Below, in pieces: positions 37,135-45,289 of a DNA stretch of 64,000 nucleotides. How positions within the stretch are numbered: the stretch's first letter is position 1; every line of letters starts with the position of its first letter. This DNA comes from Pandoraea oxalativorans (GTDB lineage: Bacteria > Pseudomonadota > Gammaproteobacteria > Burkholderiales > Burkholderiaceae). The stretch covers positions 372,001 to 436,000 of the forward strand of contig NZ_CP011518.2 in assembly GCF_000972785.3 (NCBI RefSeq), written 5' to 3'. A program made the position numbers and the translations under genes. Below the pieces are notes generated by a model. It was not told the DNA's origin and ran no database searches. It saw only the letters and a program-made list of their open reading frames with translations.

Positions 37135-38679
37135 TCAGGCGGCGTGCTGCTCGACGTGTTCGGCTGACATCAGGCTCCACGGCAGCAACTCGTCGATGCG
37201 GTTGATGGGATGATCGGCGATGCGCTCAAACACCGTGCGCAGGTACGCAAACGGATCGAAGCCGTTCAGGCGTGCAGTACCGATCAGGCTGTAGATCACC
37301 GCCGCGCTTTCGCCGCCGCCGTCTGAGCCTGCGAACAGATAATTGCGCCTGCCGAGGACCAGCGGCCTGATCGCACGCTCCGCCGTATTGTTGTCCACCT
37401 CGACGCGCCCGTCTTCGCAATAGTGTGTGAGTGCGTGCCAGTGCCCCAGCGAGTATCTGATCGCCTTGGCCAACCCCGACTTCGTCGAGACCTGTGAGAG
37501 CGAGTGTTCGAGCCAAGCCTTCAGCTCGGTGAGCAACGGTGCCGAGCGTTGCTGACGCGCAGACAGGCGCACGTCCGGCGTCTGGCCGCGAACCTCGCGT
37601 TCAACAACATATAGCGCCCCGATGCGGCGCAGTGCTTCTTCGGCAATCGGTGAGCTGTCCAGCTTGTACAGGTCGTAGAACTTGCGCCGCGCATGCGCCC
37701 AGCATCCGGCCTCGATGACCGTGCCGTCACGATACAGGGCGTCATACCCGCTGAAGGCATCTGCCTGCAGGATTCCCGTGTAGCCCGCCAGATGTTCCCG
37801 AGGTCGCTCCCCTTTGCGGTCGGGTGAGTACCTGTACCAGACTGCTGGTGGCGCACGGCTTCCTGCCGGGCGGTCATCGCGCACATAGGTCCACAGGCGC
37901 GCCGTGCGTGTCTTGCCACGCCCCGGCTCCAGCACAGGCATGGGCGTGTCGTCGGTATGGATCTTGTCTGCATCGCGCACGTAACGACCAAGTGCATCGG
38001 ACAGCGGTTGCAGCAGCGCAGCTGCTTCACGCACCCACGAAGCCAGTGTTGCCCGATCCAGTTCGATGCCCGCGCGTCGATAGATGCCGGCCTGCCGGTA
38101 GAGCGGCGTATGGTCAGCGTACTTCGCGACGACGACCTGTGCGAGCAGCCCCGCACCCGCCATCGAGCGTGCTATCGGCCGCGAAGGTGCCGGCTCCTGC
38201 ACGACTGCGGCACAGCGCGGGCAGCTCAGCTTCGGACGGACGTGACGCAGTACCTTGAAGTAGCCGGGCACATAGTCGAGCACCTCCGAGACGTCCTCGC
38301 CGAGTGCTCGCATCTGTTTGCCGCACTCCGGGCATCCGCAGTTTGACGGCGCATGCACAACCGTTTCGCGAGGAAGATGGGCAGGGAAGTGCCGCGACTT
38401 GCGGCGCAGCGGGACAACGTTCGTTGTGGCTGATGTATCAGCAGCCGTATCAGCATCGGGCACCTTCGACGTCGCGGTCATGGCCGATTCAGCAGCGGGC
38501 AGTTCACCGAGCGCGAGCTGCAACTGGTCCATCAGTTCGGTCATGCGCTCCGATGACCGCCCATACTGCCAACGCTTGAGTCGCGAGATCTCGGCCAGCA
38601 ACTGTGCGATGGTCTCGTCGCGCGAAGCAACGATTCGCTTGAGTGCGGGGATGTCATCGGGCAGATGGCTAGCTGGCAT
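37135..38679 (-). CDS. tnpC: IS66-family transposase TnpC (type C)
   Basis: The 514-residue protein is full length. MPASHLPDDIPALKRIVASR is followed by the coiled-coil LLAEISRLKRWQYGRSSERM, the CGCPECGKQMRALGEDVSEV zinc-binding region, YIHTDD-like KIHTDDTPMPVLEPGRGKTR, ILQADAFSGYDALYRDGTVI, and EVDNNTAERAIRPLVLGRRN with the catalytic Glu. All the blocks of an active IS66 transposase are present. tnpB lies 51 bp upstream on the same strand. Confidence 0.96.
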   Translation of the reverse strand: MPASHLPDDIPALKRIVASRDETIAQLLAEISRLKRWQYGRSSERMTELMDQLQLALGELPAAESAMTATSKVPDADTAADTSATTNVVPLRRKSRHFPAHLPRETVVHAPSNCGCPECGKQMRALGEDVSEVLDYVPGYFKVLRHVRPKLSCPRCAAVVQEPAPSRPIARSMAGAGLLAQVVVAKYADHTPLYRQAGIYRRAGIELDRATLASWVREAAALLQPLSDALGRYVRDADKIHTDDTPMPVLEPGRGKTRTARLWTYVRDDRPAGSRAPPAVWYRYSPDRKGERPREHLAGYTGILQADAFSGYDALYRDGTVIEAGCWAHARRKFYDLYKLDSSPIAEEALRRIGALYVVEREVRGQTPDVRLSARQQRSAPLLTELKAWLEHSLSQVSTKSGLAKAIRYSLGHWHALTHYCEDGRVEVDNNTAERAIRPLVLGRRNYLFAGSDGGGESAAVIYSLIGTARLNGFDPFAYLRTVFERIADHPINRIDELLPWSLMSAEHVEQHAA

Positions 38680-38730
38680 GCGTGCCAGTGTAAATGAAGC
38701 CCACGGGTTTGTGGACCCTCGCTTCCCCCT

Positions 38731-39078
38731 TTACGCCGCGTGCGTCGGCTGCCACGTCCGCTCGGGATGCCGCCAATCAATCCCCTCGAGCAGCATCGAC
38801 AGTTGGGCGGCAGATAGATGGACCGTTCCTGAATCCGCTTGTGGCCACACGAAGCGTCCGCGCTCGAGTCGTTTCGCGTACAGGTTCATGCCGTCGCCGC
38901 TCCACCATAAAATCTTGATGAGGTCACCGCGACGCCCGCGAAACAGGAAGATGTGCCCCGAGAAGGGGTCACGTCCGAGTGCTGACTGCACCAGTGCGGC
39001 AAGCCCATCCATGCCACGGCGCATATCGGTAATGCCCGCTGCCAGCCAAACGCGGGTACCGCTTGGCGGCGCAATCAT
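38731..39078 (-). CDS. tnpB: IS66 TnpB (type C)
   Basis: The 115-residue protein MIAPPSGTRVWLAAGITDMR, then [20 protein letters not shown] and GMNLYAKRLERGRFVWPQA, is a standard IS66 Orf2. Its start overlaps the tnpA stop by four bases (ATGA-type), indicating translational coupling. Confidence 0.95.
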   Translation of the reverse strand: MIAPPSGTRVWLAAGITDMRRGMDGLAALVQSALGRDPFSGHIFLFRGRRGDLIKILWWSGDGMNLYAKRLERGRFVWPQADSGTVHLSAAQLSMLLEGIDWRHPERTWQPTHAA

Positions 39079-39509
39079 GCTGGCATCAGGCAGCGCAGCA
39101 CGAGGCGCAACTGCACGGGGTCGACCATGCCCGTGACACGTACACGGGCACCGTTTAGTTCAATTTCGATGCCCGATGCTGCCGGCACGCTCTCGCGATG
39201 TGGCTCGACAGACTGTAGAGCGGGCGACACCGGTTCTGCTCTCTCGCCGCTCGGTGCATCAGGTAGCGCTACGGGCAGCAACACCGCTGTGCTGTGCCCC
39301 GTCCCTTCAAAAAGTCCCGCTCGCAGTTGCCGACGCCACTTGAACACCATATTCGAATTCAGCCCGTGCACCTGCGCGAGCTTGGCCACCGAAATACCCG
39401 GCTCGCATGCCGCGACGGCAACTTGCCGTCGGTACTCTGGTGTGTAATTCGGTCTGCCTTTACGGTTCGAAGGCTTTACATTCCGTGTGTCCAAAGTAGT
39501 CCCCACCAC
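39075..39509 (-). CDS. tnpA: IS66 TnpA (type C)
   Basis: The 144-residue protein has an N-terminal helix-turn-helix (YTPEYRRQVAVAACEPGISV, AKLAQVHGLNSNMVFKWRRQ) and a C-terminal IELNGARVRVTGMVDPVQLR block, the usual IS66 Orf1. It is the first gene of the element. An IS3 insertion at 39516 lies directly upstream and may cut its promoter from the IS end. Confidence 0.94.
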   Translation of the reverse strand: MVGTTLDTRNVKPSNRKGRPNYTPEYRRQVAVAACEPGISVAKLAQVHGLNSNMVFKWRRQLRAGLFEGTGHSTAVLLPVALPDAPSGERAEPVSPALQSVEPHRESVPAASGIEIELNGARVRVTGMVDPVQLRLVLRCLMPA

Positions 39510-39556
39510 TTGAAGTGAACTGAACCCCGAAGGTTGGACTCCGATCTGAATAGATT

Positions 39557-40090
39557 ATGGGAAAATACACGGATCAAGCCAAGTTGGCGGCCGTTAGAGA
39601 TTACTGCAGCGGCGAGGCCGGCCTAAAAGCGGTTGCCCAACGGCATAGCGTCAATGTTTCATCGTTGCGTCAATGGATTGCCGGCTATCGGGCTCATGGT
39701 GAAGAAGGCGTGCGAACGAAGAAGCGGATTCCCACGAATTTCAGTGCTGAATTCAAACTTTCGGTGCTGAAGCGGATGCGCGAAGAAGGCTTGTCGCAGC
39801 GTCAAACTGCAGCACTGTTCAACATCCGCCGCTTCAACGTGATTGGCGAGTGGGAAGATAAATTCAATCAAGGCGGTCCGAAAGCTCTCGGGCGAGTGCC
39901 CAGAGAGCGCCGCAAGACGATGTCAAAAGCCTCCTCTGACCAAGCAAAGCAACCGAATTCCGACCATGACCGCAGTCGACAGGATCTGATCGACGAGCTC
40001 AAGAGTCTCCGAATGGAGAATGCATATCTAAAAAAGCTCGAGGCCTTGGTTCGGGCGAATGCTCGGCAACCGCAAAAGAGCGGACGCTGA
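39557..40090 (+). CDS. IS3-family OrfA (IS150-type)
   Basis: The 177-residue protein has two helix-turn-helix units (QAKLAAVRDYCSGEAGLKAV and SAEFKLSVLKRMREEGLSQR) and a C-terminal coiled coil (LIDELKSLRMENAYLKKLEA), typical of the long IS150 OrfA. An A6G run at 40029-40035 near its end could allow slippage to OrfB. Confidence 0.93.
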   Translation: MGKYTDQAKLAAVRDYCSGEAGLKAVAQRHSVNVSSLRQWIAGYRAHGEEGVRTKKRIPTNFSAEFKLSVLKRMREEGLSQRQTAALFNIRRFNVIGEWEDKFNQGGPKALGRVPRERRKTMSKASSDQAKQPNSDHDRSRQDLIDELKSLRMENAYLKKLEALVRANARQPQKSGR

Positions 40091-40092
40091 TC

Positions 40093-40923
40093 GTGCTTGA
40101 GCTGAGGCAACATTACCCGCTTGCCGGTCTGCTGCAGCTAGCCGGCCTTGCCCGCAGCACGTTCTACTATCAGCAAAGGACGTTGCAGCGAAATGACAAA
40201 TATGCCGACTTGAAGTTGAAGATTCGGGAGTTGTTTGACCGGCACAAAGGGCGTTATGGCTATCGTCGTATCACGGCTGCTGTCCGCCGTGGTGGTGACC
40301 TCGTGAATCACAAGACGGTTCGCCGACTGATGGTGCAGCTTCAGTTGCGATGCCGGGTACGAGTGAAGAAATACCGTTCCTACAAAGGTCAACTCGGACA
40401 CGTTGCCCCAAACGACCTGGCGCGTCAGTTTTATGCCAATCGGCCAAATGAAAAGTGGGTGACAGATGTGACCGAGTTCAACGTGGGCGGTCGGAAACTG
40501 TACCTGTCTCCCGTGCTAGATCTCTTCAATGGCGAAATCGTTTCGTACGAGATGTCCTCTCGACCACTTTTCGGCATGGTTGGCGGGATGCTCAAGAAAG
40601 CCTTTAGCAGGTTGAAAGTTGATGACCGGCCGATGCTGCATTCGGACCAGGGCTGGCAATACAAAATGCCCGAATATCGGCGGCTGCTTGACGCACACGC
40701 GGCGAAGCAAAGCATGTCGCGAAAAGGTAATTGCCTTGATAATGCCGCGATGGAAAGCTTCTTCGGCACGTTAAAGTCGGAGCTTTATTACCTGGAGACA
40801 TTCCGCAGCGTAGAGGAGCTGCAAGCAGGCATTGATCACTACATCCGGTACTACAATCACGATCGGATCAAGCTGAAGCTCAAAGGCCTAAGCCCCGTCG
40901 AATACCGGATTCGCTTCGCGTGA
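40093..40923 (+). CDS. IS3-family OrfB transposase (IS150-type)
   Basis: The 276-residue protein opens with LRQHYPLAGLLQLAGLARST, followed by the RYGYRRITAAVRR HTH_21 region. The catalytic blocks are EKWVTDVTEFNVGGRKLYLS (Asp), MLHSDQGWQYKMPEYRRLLD (Asp) and SRKGNCLDNAAMESFFGTLK (Glu). It ends in the YNHDRIKLKLKGLSPVEYR motif. It looks intact and starts two bases after orfA ends, with GTG. Confidence 0.95.
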   Translation: MLELRQHYPLAGLLQLAGLARSTFYYQQRTLQRNDKYADLKLKIRELFDRHKGRYGYRRITAAVRRGGDLVNHKTVRRLMVQLQLRCRVRVKKYRSYKGQLGHVAPNDLARQFYANRPNEKWVTDVTEFNVGGRKLYLSPVLDLFNGEIVSYEMSSRPLFGMVGGMLKKAFSRLKVDDRPMLHSDQGWQYKMPEYRRLLDAHAAKQSMSRKGNCLDNAAMESFFGTLKSELYYLETFRSVEELQAGIDHYIRYYNHDRIKLKLKGLSPVEYRIRFA

Positions 40924-41031
40924 AATTCGTTCAACCACCGTCCAACTTCTGGGGTTCAGTTCATGAAGTAACGGACATCACTTTGGACACCGCAGGAACC
41001 TTTGTCCATGCGGCCTTCAAGTCACGCTTAC

Positions 41032-41101
41032 GCTTCATCGACTGAGTTCCCGGTGCTTGAAACTGTAGAATCTACCTGACTATCCATATTGCGACGGAAC
41101 C
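41032..41101 (-). repeat. IS6-family end (type 1), left arm flanking the 505-aa gene
   Basis: The minus strand begins GGTTCCGTCGCAATATGGAT at 41101, like IS6-family ends (compare GGTTCTGTTGCAAA), and runs 70 bp to an ATGAAGC that is the transposase start in the other copy. It is the inverse of 42675-42744 with one mismatch. The transposase is lost at the IS66-C end (41031). Confidence 0.85.
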
Positions 41102-41244
41102 AGATTTTTTCATGTCGCTTTCTATCCTCCCACCTCGCCCATCCGAACAACCTGACAATAACAGCCAATTCGCTATGCCGCTTGATTAAAGTTCATGTGT
41201 TTCTAATCAATAATGTCTTTTGTTTTCCCAGTGAATTTTTCAAT

Positions 41245-42606
41245 ATGGATTTTCATATGTTCACTTCAATGAATGTAGGTGGATACAAATCAATATACCA
41301 AAAACAAGATCCGAATGACGAGGCTTCTTCTATTGGGTGCACCAATACGGCTCACTTATATTTTCATGATGGAGATTCTTCAACGGAAGAAAAAATTCAG
41401 AAGGCCGACTCGTGCAAAATCAATCCAGGATTTTATTCTTTGAATGTGGACTCTGACGTTGCCACTGCAAAAATAGCCGAAACAATAGAGGGCAATATTA
41501 AGAGTTTTTTGAAAAAAAATCCTGAATGCAAGTGTGTGAATGTCAAATTTCACAGTTTTGATAACGACTCACCAGCAAGGGTGAGTGCGATCAAAGAAAT
41601 TGTAATTAAAAAATTTGCCGATACCGATATAGAAATAAAGCCAGCAGACAAAAAAATTAGCTATAAATCATTGAACAATAGTCGATTCAGAAATAGAATG
41701 ATTCGCTATGTTGGCGAGTTAAATAAAAAAAACAACCTTAGATACGAGGACGAATTTCTTACCTCGAATGGCGCCAATAGAAAAGCAGGAAACTTTAAAA
41801 ATCTTTGCGAAGAAAATAGAAAAATATATAAAATATATCAGGACGTCTTAAGTAAAGAAATTGAGGGGATGAGGCAGAGAATAGAAGAAGATGGAAGCAT
41901 CGCGTATATCTACGAGGGTAAGGATTTATCTGGGGCTTTGAATAAGTTGATTGCTCACGATCCTTTTGTGTTGGATTGCACGTTGTTTGTTAATCTGTGC
42001 ATGACTTTATCTTTGAGGGATGAGCTTGGCGATGAGCGTTTAAACGAATTGTTATCCAGCAAGCTTGGCGGAAAATTTTCTTTAGACGCATCGGACGTCA
42101 ATAAGTTATTGGAAGAAATTGGCCTAAAAATTGCCGTGAAATCCGTTAATCAAATGAATAAAGGTGACATCCTTTATATTGAAGCCGTAAATGCTCGCGT
42201 GTTTCACCCTACGGCCACAATGAATTCTCATAATTTAGTTTGCATCGGCAAAAACCCAGCGGCAGATCATCAGCTTATGTTTCAAGGTTTTGAGAGGATG
42301 GAGCCGTCAACTTTGGCTGACCTCAAGGAGTTTATTGTGACTTTGGCTAAGTGTAATTTAACTTATGCCGATCTACTAACAATGCACTCCAATTCGAAAT
42401 TTGACGATGTTCTTGAAGGGGAAGAATTTAGCTGCAAACAAGCTTGGGAAGAAATTGTAAATAAGAACGGCAGGGAAGTAGTGAGTAACGAGCTTGATTT
42501 TATTAAGGATAGAGATATGCGAGGCATATACGACGATTCACGTATTGAAATGCCTGACGTCTTGATCTTCCCCGACATGAATGTCGTCGGTGTGATGGAG
42601 ATATAG
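41245..42606 (+). CDS. Unrecognised low-GC protein (453 aa), candidate effector with possible Cys/His site
   Basis: The frame is open from 41089 (505 codons), but the first part runs out of an IS6 end and uses TTG, so I prefer the ATG at 41245. GC is about 36% against above 60% around it, a clear sign of transfer. The protein is rich in Lys, Asn, Asp and Ile, soluble, with no signal peptide. The C-terminal half has DPFVLDCTLFVNLCM, then GDILYIEAVNAR about 85 residues on, and MNSHNLVCIGKNPAADHQLM. The order Cys ... GDxLYx ... His-Asn-x-x-x-IG faintly recalls transglutaminase/papain-like folds. That is a weak impression. It is the only gene between two inverted IS6-family ends, as in a transposed cassette. 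Effector status is inference from composition and context. Confidence 0.7.
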   Translation: MDFHMFTSMNVGGYKSIYQKQDPNDEASSIGCTNTAHLYFHDGDSSTEEKIQKADSCKINPGFYSLNVDSDVATAKIAETIEGNIKSFLKKNPECKCVNVKFHSFDNDSPARVSAIKEIVIKKFADTDIEIKPADKKISYKSLNNSRFRNRMIRYVGELNKKNNLRYEDEFLTSNGANRKAGNFKNLCEENRKIYKIYQDVLSKEIEGMRQRIEEDGSIAYIYEGKDLSGALNKLIAHDPFVLDCTLFVNLCMTLSLRDELGDERLNELLSSKLGGKFSLDASDVNKLLEEIGLKIAVKSVNQMNKGDILYIEAVNARVFHPTATMNSHNLVCIGKNPAADHQLMFQGFERMEPSTLADLKEFIVTLAKCNLTYADLLTMHSNSKFDDVLEGEEFSCKQAWEEIVNKNGREVVSNELDFIKDRDMRGIYDDSRIEMPDVLIFPDMNVVGVMEI

Positions 42607-42674
42607 GGCATTCCATTACACACTCGGGCACCTCAAAAAACCACCCAGACGCTGGCATGAGCAGATGGTGCGAG

Positions 42675-42869
42675 GGTTCCGTCGCAATATGGATAGTCAG
42701 GTAGATTCTACAGTTTCAAGCATCGGGAACTCAGTCGATGAAGCGCGCAGCCAAACCGCCGAAAAAGCCCTTGCCCGCAGGCATCGTCAAGGTCCTGAAG
42801 CGGTTGCACTACCCGTTGGAGGTTATGTTGCAGTGCGTGCGCTGGTACGCAGCCTATTCGCTGAGCTTG
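42675..42869 (+). pseudogene. IS6-family element (type 1), right arm and N-terminal transposase fragment
   Basis: The end GGTTCCGTCGCAATATGGAT starts at 42675. The transposase start at 42738 gives MKRAAKPPKKPLPAGIVKVL, then HYPLEVMLQCVRWYAAYSLS, the N-terminus of an IS6-family transposase, and is cut at 42869 by an IS66-A end. It points away from the low-GC gene. Confidence 0.82.
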
Positions 42870-42900
42870 GTAAGCGCTCGATCCATACCGTCTTTTCGTG
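42870..42900 (+). repeat. Isolated IS66-A end
   Basis: GTAAGCGCTCGATCCATACC and a few further bases match the left end of the full IS66-A at 55500 (inverse). The element beyond it is gone; unrelated sequence follows. Confidence 0.78.
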
Positions 42901-43087
42901 ATGTTGCAAGGAAGGCACTCTGATTCCCGAACACGCGTTTCGGAGCGCCGAACACCGATTCCGGAATTCACCGAAACCGTTCGACTTCAACCGAAACGGC
43001 TGTTCACCTTCCTCCGGAAACCCTGTTCGACTTCAACCGAAATCGGTGTTCGGCTTCGCCGAAATACGCACCTATTGCGACGGAACC
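42901..43087. repeat. Repeat-rich remnant with an IS6 end
   Basis: TTCGACTTCAACCGAAA occurs at about 42978 and 43028, among other GTTCGG/CCGAAA-type short repeats, resembling a multi-site transposon end that I cannot assign (IS21-like ends carry such repeats). ATTGCGACGGAACC at 43074-43087 is the type 1 IS6 tip. Confidence 0.5.
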
Positions 43088-43306
43088 GCCAAACTTGTCG
43101 CACCAGCGGCGGATCGTCTCGTAGCTGACTATCACCCCACGCTCGAACAGCAACGCTTCGATGTCGCGCAGGCTGAGCTGAAATCGGAAGTCCCAACGCA
43201 CGGTATGGCCGATGACCGACGCCGGGAATCGGTGGCCGTGATAAAGTGATTTCGGTTTTCTCATAGCTTCATCGTACGCCAACTCACCGCCAACGTGACA
43301 GTGCCC
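43088..43306 (-). pseudogene. IS6-family element (type 2), left arm and transposase fragment
   Basis: The minus strand starts GGGCACTGTCACGTTGGCGG at 43306, then the transposase from 43264: MRKPKSLYHGHRFPASVIGH, QLSLRDIEALLFERGVIVSY, ETIRRWCDKFG, where it is cut at the type 1 IS6 tip. The first ~55 residues of an IS6-family transposase are clear. It mirrors 45000-45289. Confidence 0.85.
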
Positions 43307-43464
43307 GCGACACTCTACCGCAAACAACTGGCGGTGTGCTTTGCTCAATGGCGTGAATTCACCAACGTTACCCAAAATCCGTCCAATGCTTTTTGAGACG
43401 CTGGGGACTCATACATCGGCTTCGGTCAAACCTCACTAAGTTGTCAACGCCGGAAAAACAAACA

Positions 43465-44775
43465 ATGTTCGACGAAGTTTCCGCTATTTCGATTAGTCCC
43501 GCATCGCAGGTGACGGCGACAAATGAAAATATCAATCGAGTTACGTTAGGCAATGACGAGGCGTATTTTCTAGCCATGAATTTTAAAAGTCTGGCAAGCC
43601 GGCTTTACCCACCATTCGAAGCACTACCCACGGGGTCAGACAGATATTTCGACGATATTGTCGACCTACCAGAATCGATCAAGAACATACGAGTCGGCTA
43701 CCGATACATTTATATCGTGGATCCGATGCTTGCCTATAAGGATTCATACAAACCGTCTAGGCTCTTTGGCGAGAAAATGTTTGACGACTGGCGGGGCACA
43801 AAGAACACCGAAAGCTTTTGCGCGGGAATGAATTACGCCAGCTCACAGCGATTTGATGTGGGAAATTTTGACTGTATTAAAGAAATTTACCGGCGTGTAG
43901 GTTACAATGCGAAACTGTGCGTCCCCGCGCAGACTCGTGATTTTCTAGTTGTTCCTGTTTCGGCCGAAAGTTGCGGGGCCAAGTACAGCGTGATGAAACG
44001 CTACAAAGAGGGTAGCATTTGCTTCAATATGGCCGATAGAACCCTCAACATCAAGCAACCAGGGGATGTCTTTAGGGGTTATCAATTCAAAGCCGGGATT
44101 GGTGAAATCGAAAAAAAGGAATTTATTGATTCCCTCAAAACAACGGATAGGTTGGTAGCTCCAGAAAAGTTGGCATATCTGTTTGAATATATCAAGTACT
44201 CGCTGCCGGACGGCGAACGTAACAATTATGTTTCAGCTAGTTACGGCCCAGGTTATGCGCAAATGTATTTCCCCAAACAGGAATATCCATCGGGTTTCCC
44301 TCTCGGCAGCAGGCCAACCATAGAAGAAATGGAATTCATGCACAGTTTCCTAGGTAAAAACGACGCCGGATATTTTCGCTCTTATCAAACTAACTACCAA
44401 AATGAAGCGCAAATCACGAAATTATATGAAGCTGCTTTCAAGAAATATCTGATCGCCAACCTAAAAAATATAGCCGACCCGGATGAACAGATAGCCTTGA
44501 TCTCAGGCTTTGCATCCACCATGGTACATTTGCACTTTTTTAACGATAAAAACAACCGGATATGGACGCAAATTCTTTTAAACCACCTGCTGAGGTCGTG
44601 CGGGTTAAGCGATTCTATTCTTGCCGTGCCTAACGGCTTTGCCCATGCAATAAGGTACTGCTGGATCAAAGGAGGTGCGCCGGCACCGGGAACCCCTGAA
44701 TATATAGAGGTTATGCGACCCGCTATCAGTGCCATTCGCGATGGCATGGCGTATTATCGATCCGTGTGCGCCTAA
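43465..44775 (+). CDS. Fic-like protein with altered motif, candidate effector
   Basis: From the ATG at 43465 the product has 436 residues. Near residues 355-377, VHLHFFNDKNNRIWTQILLN then HLLRSCGL aligns with the Fic motif HPFxxGNGRxxR plus the following helix: His357, Phe359, Asp361, Asn363 and Arg365 are kept, while the two Gly are Lys and Asn and the last Arg is Thr. Helices before it (YLIANLKNIADPDEQIALIS) also fit a Fic fold. Fic enzymes transfer AMP or related groups to target proteins. Loss of the anion-loop glycines could alter the cosubstrate or the activity. The N-terminal 330 residues are unrecognised. GC (about 45%) is below the surroundings. It lies between inverted type 2 IS6 arms. 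An earlier in-frame start at 43393 reads from mobile-element text and is less likely. Confidence 0.75.
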   Translation: MFDEVSAISISPASQVTATNENINRVTLGNDEAYFLAMNFKSLASRLYPPFEALPTGSDRYFDDIVDLPESIKNIRVGYRYIYIVDPMLAYKDSYKPSRLFGEKMFDDWRGTKNTESFCAGMNYASSQRFDVGNFDCIKEIYRRVGYNAKLCVPAQTRDFLVVPVSAESCGAKYSVMKRYKEGSICFNMADRTLNIKQPGDVFRGYQFKAGIGEIEKKEFIDSLKTTDRLVAPEKLAYLFEYIKYSLPDGERNNYVSASYGPGYAQMYFPKQEYPSGFPLGSRPTIEEMEFMHSFLGKNDAGYFRSYQTNYQNEAQITKLYEAAFKKYLIANLKNIADPDEQIALISGFASTMVHLHFFNDKNNRIWTQILLNHLLRSCGLSDSILAVPNGFAHAIRYCWIKGGAPAPGTPEYIEVMRPAISAIRDGMAYYRSVCA

Positions 44776-44822
44776 GAACTTATCCGTAAATAAAGGTATG
44801 CTTCATTCGGAGCCGCAAGCGA

Positions 44823-44999
44823 GTGCGGCGTTGGAGCGAAGGCTTGACTAAGAAGCGAGTCGAATCGTGGGAGGTGACCGATGAGTTCTGGCAGGGGGTG
44901 GAGTCACTGATTCCGCAACGTGCGCCTTCACCAGAGAAAAAGTACCTGCGCAGGCCGGGCGCGGGACGACCGCTGAAGCCGGCTCGCCAGGTGTTTGAA
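44823..44999 (+). pseudogene. IS5-family transposase N-terminal fragment
   Basis: VESWEVTDEFWQGVESLIPQ followed by RRPGAGRPLKPARQVFE matches the DUF4096-type N-terminus of IS5-family transposases. It is cut at 45000 by the type 2 IS6 end. GAACTTATCCGTAAATAAAG at 44777 may be the IS5 end. Confidence 0.78.
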
Positions 45000-45289
45000 G
45001 GGCACTGTCACGTTGGCGGTGAGTTGGCGTACGATGAAGCGATGAGAAAACCGAAATCGCTCTATCACGGCCACCGATTCCCGGCGTCGGTCATCGGCCA
45101 TGCCGTGCGTTGGGACTTCCGATTTCAGCTCAGCCTGCGCGACATCGAAGCGTTGCTGTTCGAGCGTGGGGTGATAGTCAGCTACGAGACGATCCGCCGC
45201 TGGTGCGACAAGTTTGGCGCGGGCTTTGCTCACCGGGTCAAAGCGGCACGCCGCAAGCCCGGTAGCGCGTGGCACCTCGACGAGATGTT
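45000..45289 (+). pseudogene. IS6-family element (type 2), right arm and transposase fragment
   Basis: The end GGGCACTGTCACGTTGGCGG at 45000 is followed by the transposase from 45042: MRKPKSLYHGHRFPASVIGH through RRWCDKFGAGFAHRVKAARR and WHLDEMF (first catalytic Asp). It is cut at 45289 by the end of an IS3 element. It points away from the Fic-like gene. Confidence 0.87.

Larger units (their letters stand above)
39516..40963 (+). mobile_element. Complete IS3-family (IS150-type) element
   Basis: The element is 1448 bp with inverted ends TGAACTGAACCCC and duplicated TGAAG at 39511-39515 and 40964-40968. It is inserted in the leader of IS66-C, which continues from 40969 to 41031. Confidence 0.9.
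36497..41031 (-). mobile_element. IS66-family element type C with a passenger gene, interrupted by an IS150-type IS3
   Basis: The ends are GTAAGCGTCACT at 36497 and the inverse of GTAAGCGTGACTTGAAGGCC at 41031. It encodes tnpA, tnpB and tnpC, plus a pRiA4b-like gene between tnpC and the right end. Without the 1448-bp IS3 insertion it is about 3.1 kb, long for an IS66. The flanks do not show a matching 8-bp duplication, so at least one end results from recombination. Confidence 0.82.

Noticed and set aside
41089..41244. Longer 505-codon start (TTG at 41089) for the low-GC gene
   Set aside because: The extension begins inside the IS6 terminal repeat and gives an unlikely Cys/Phe-rich leader; the ATG at 41245 is more credible.
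43428..43452. TTCG-N16-TTGT before the Fic-like gene as an hrpII box
   Set aside because: The second half has one mismatch, and the pair lies only a few tens of bases from the start codon, leaving no room for a -10 at the usual distance.
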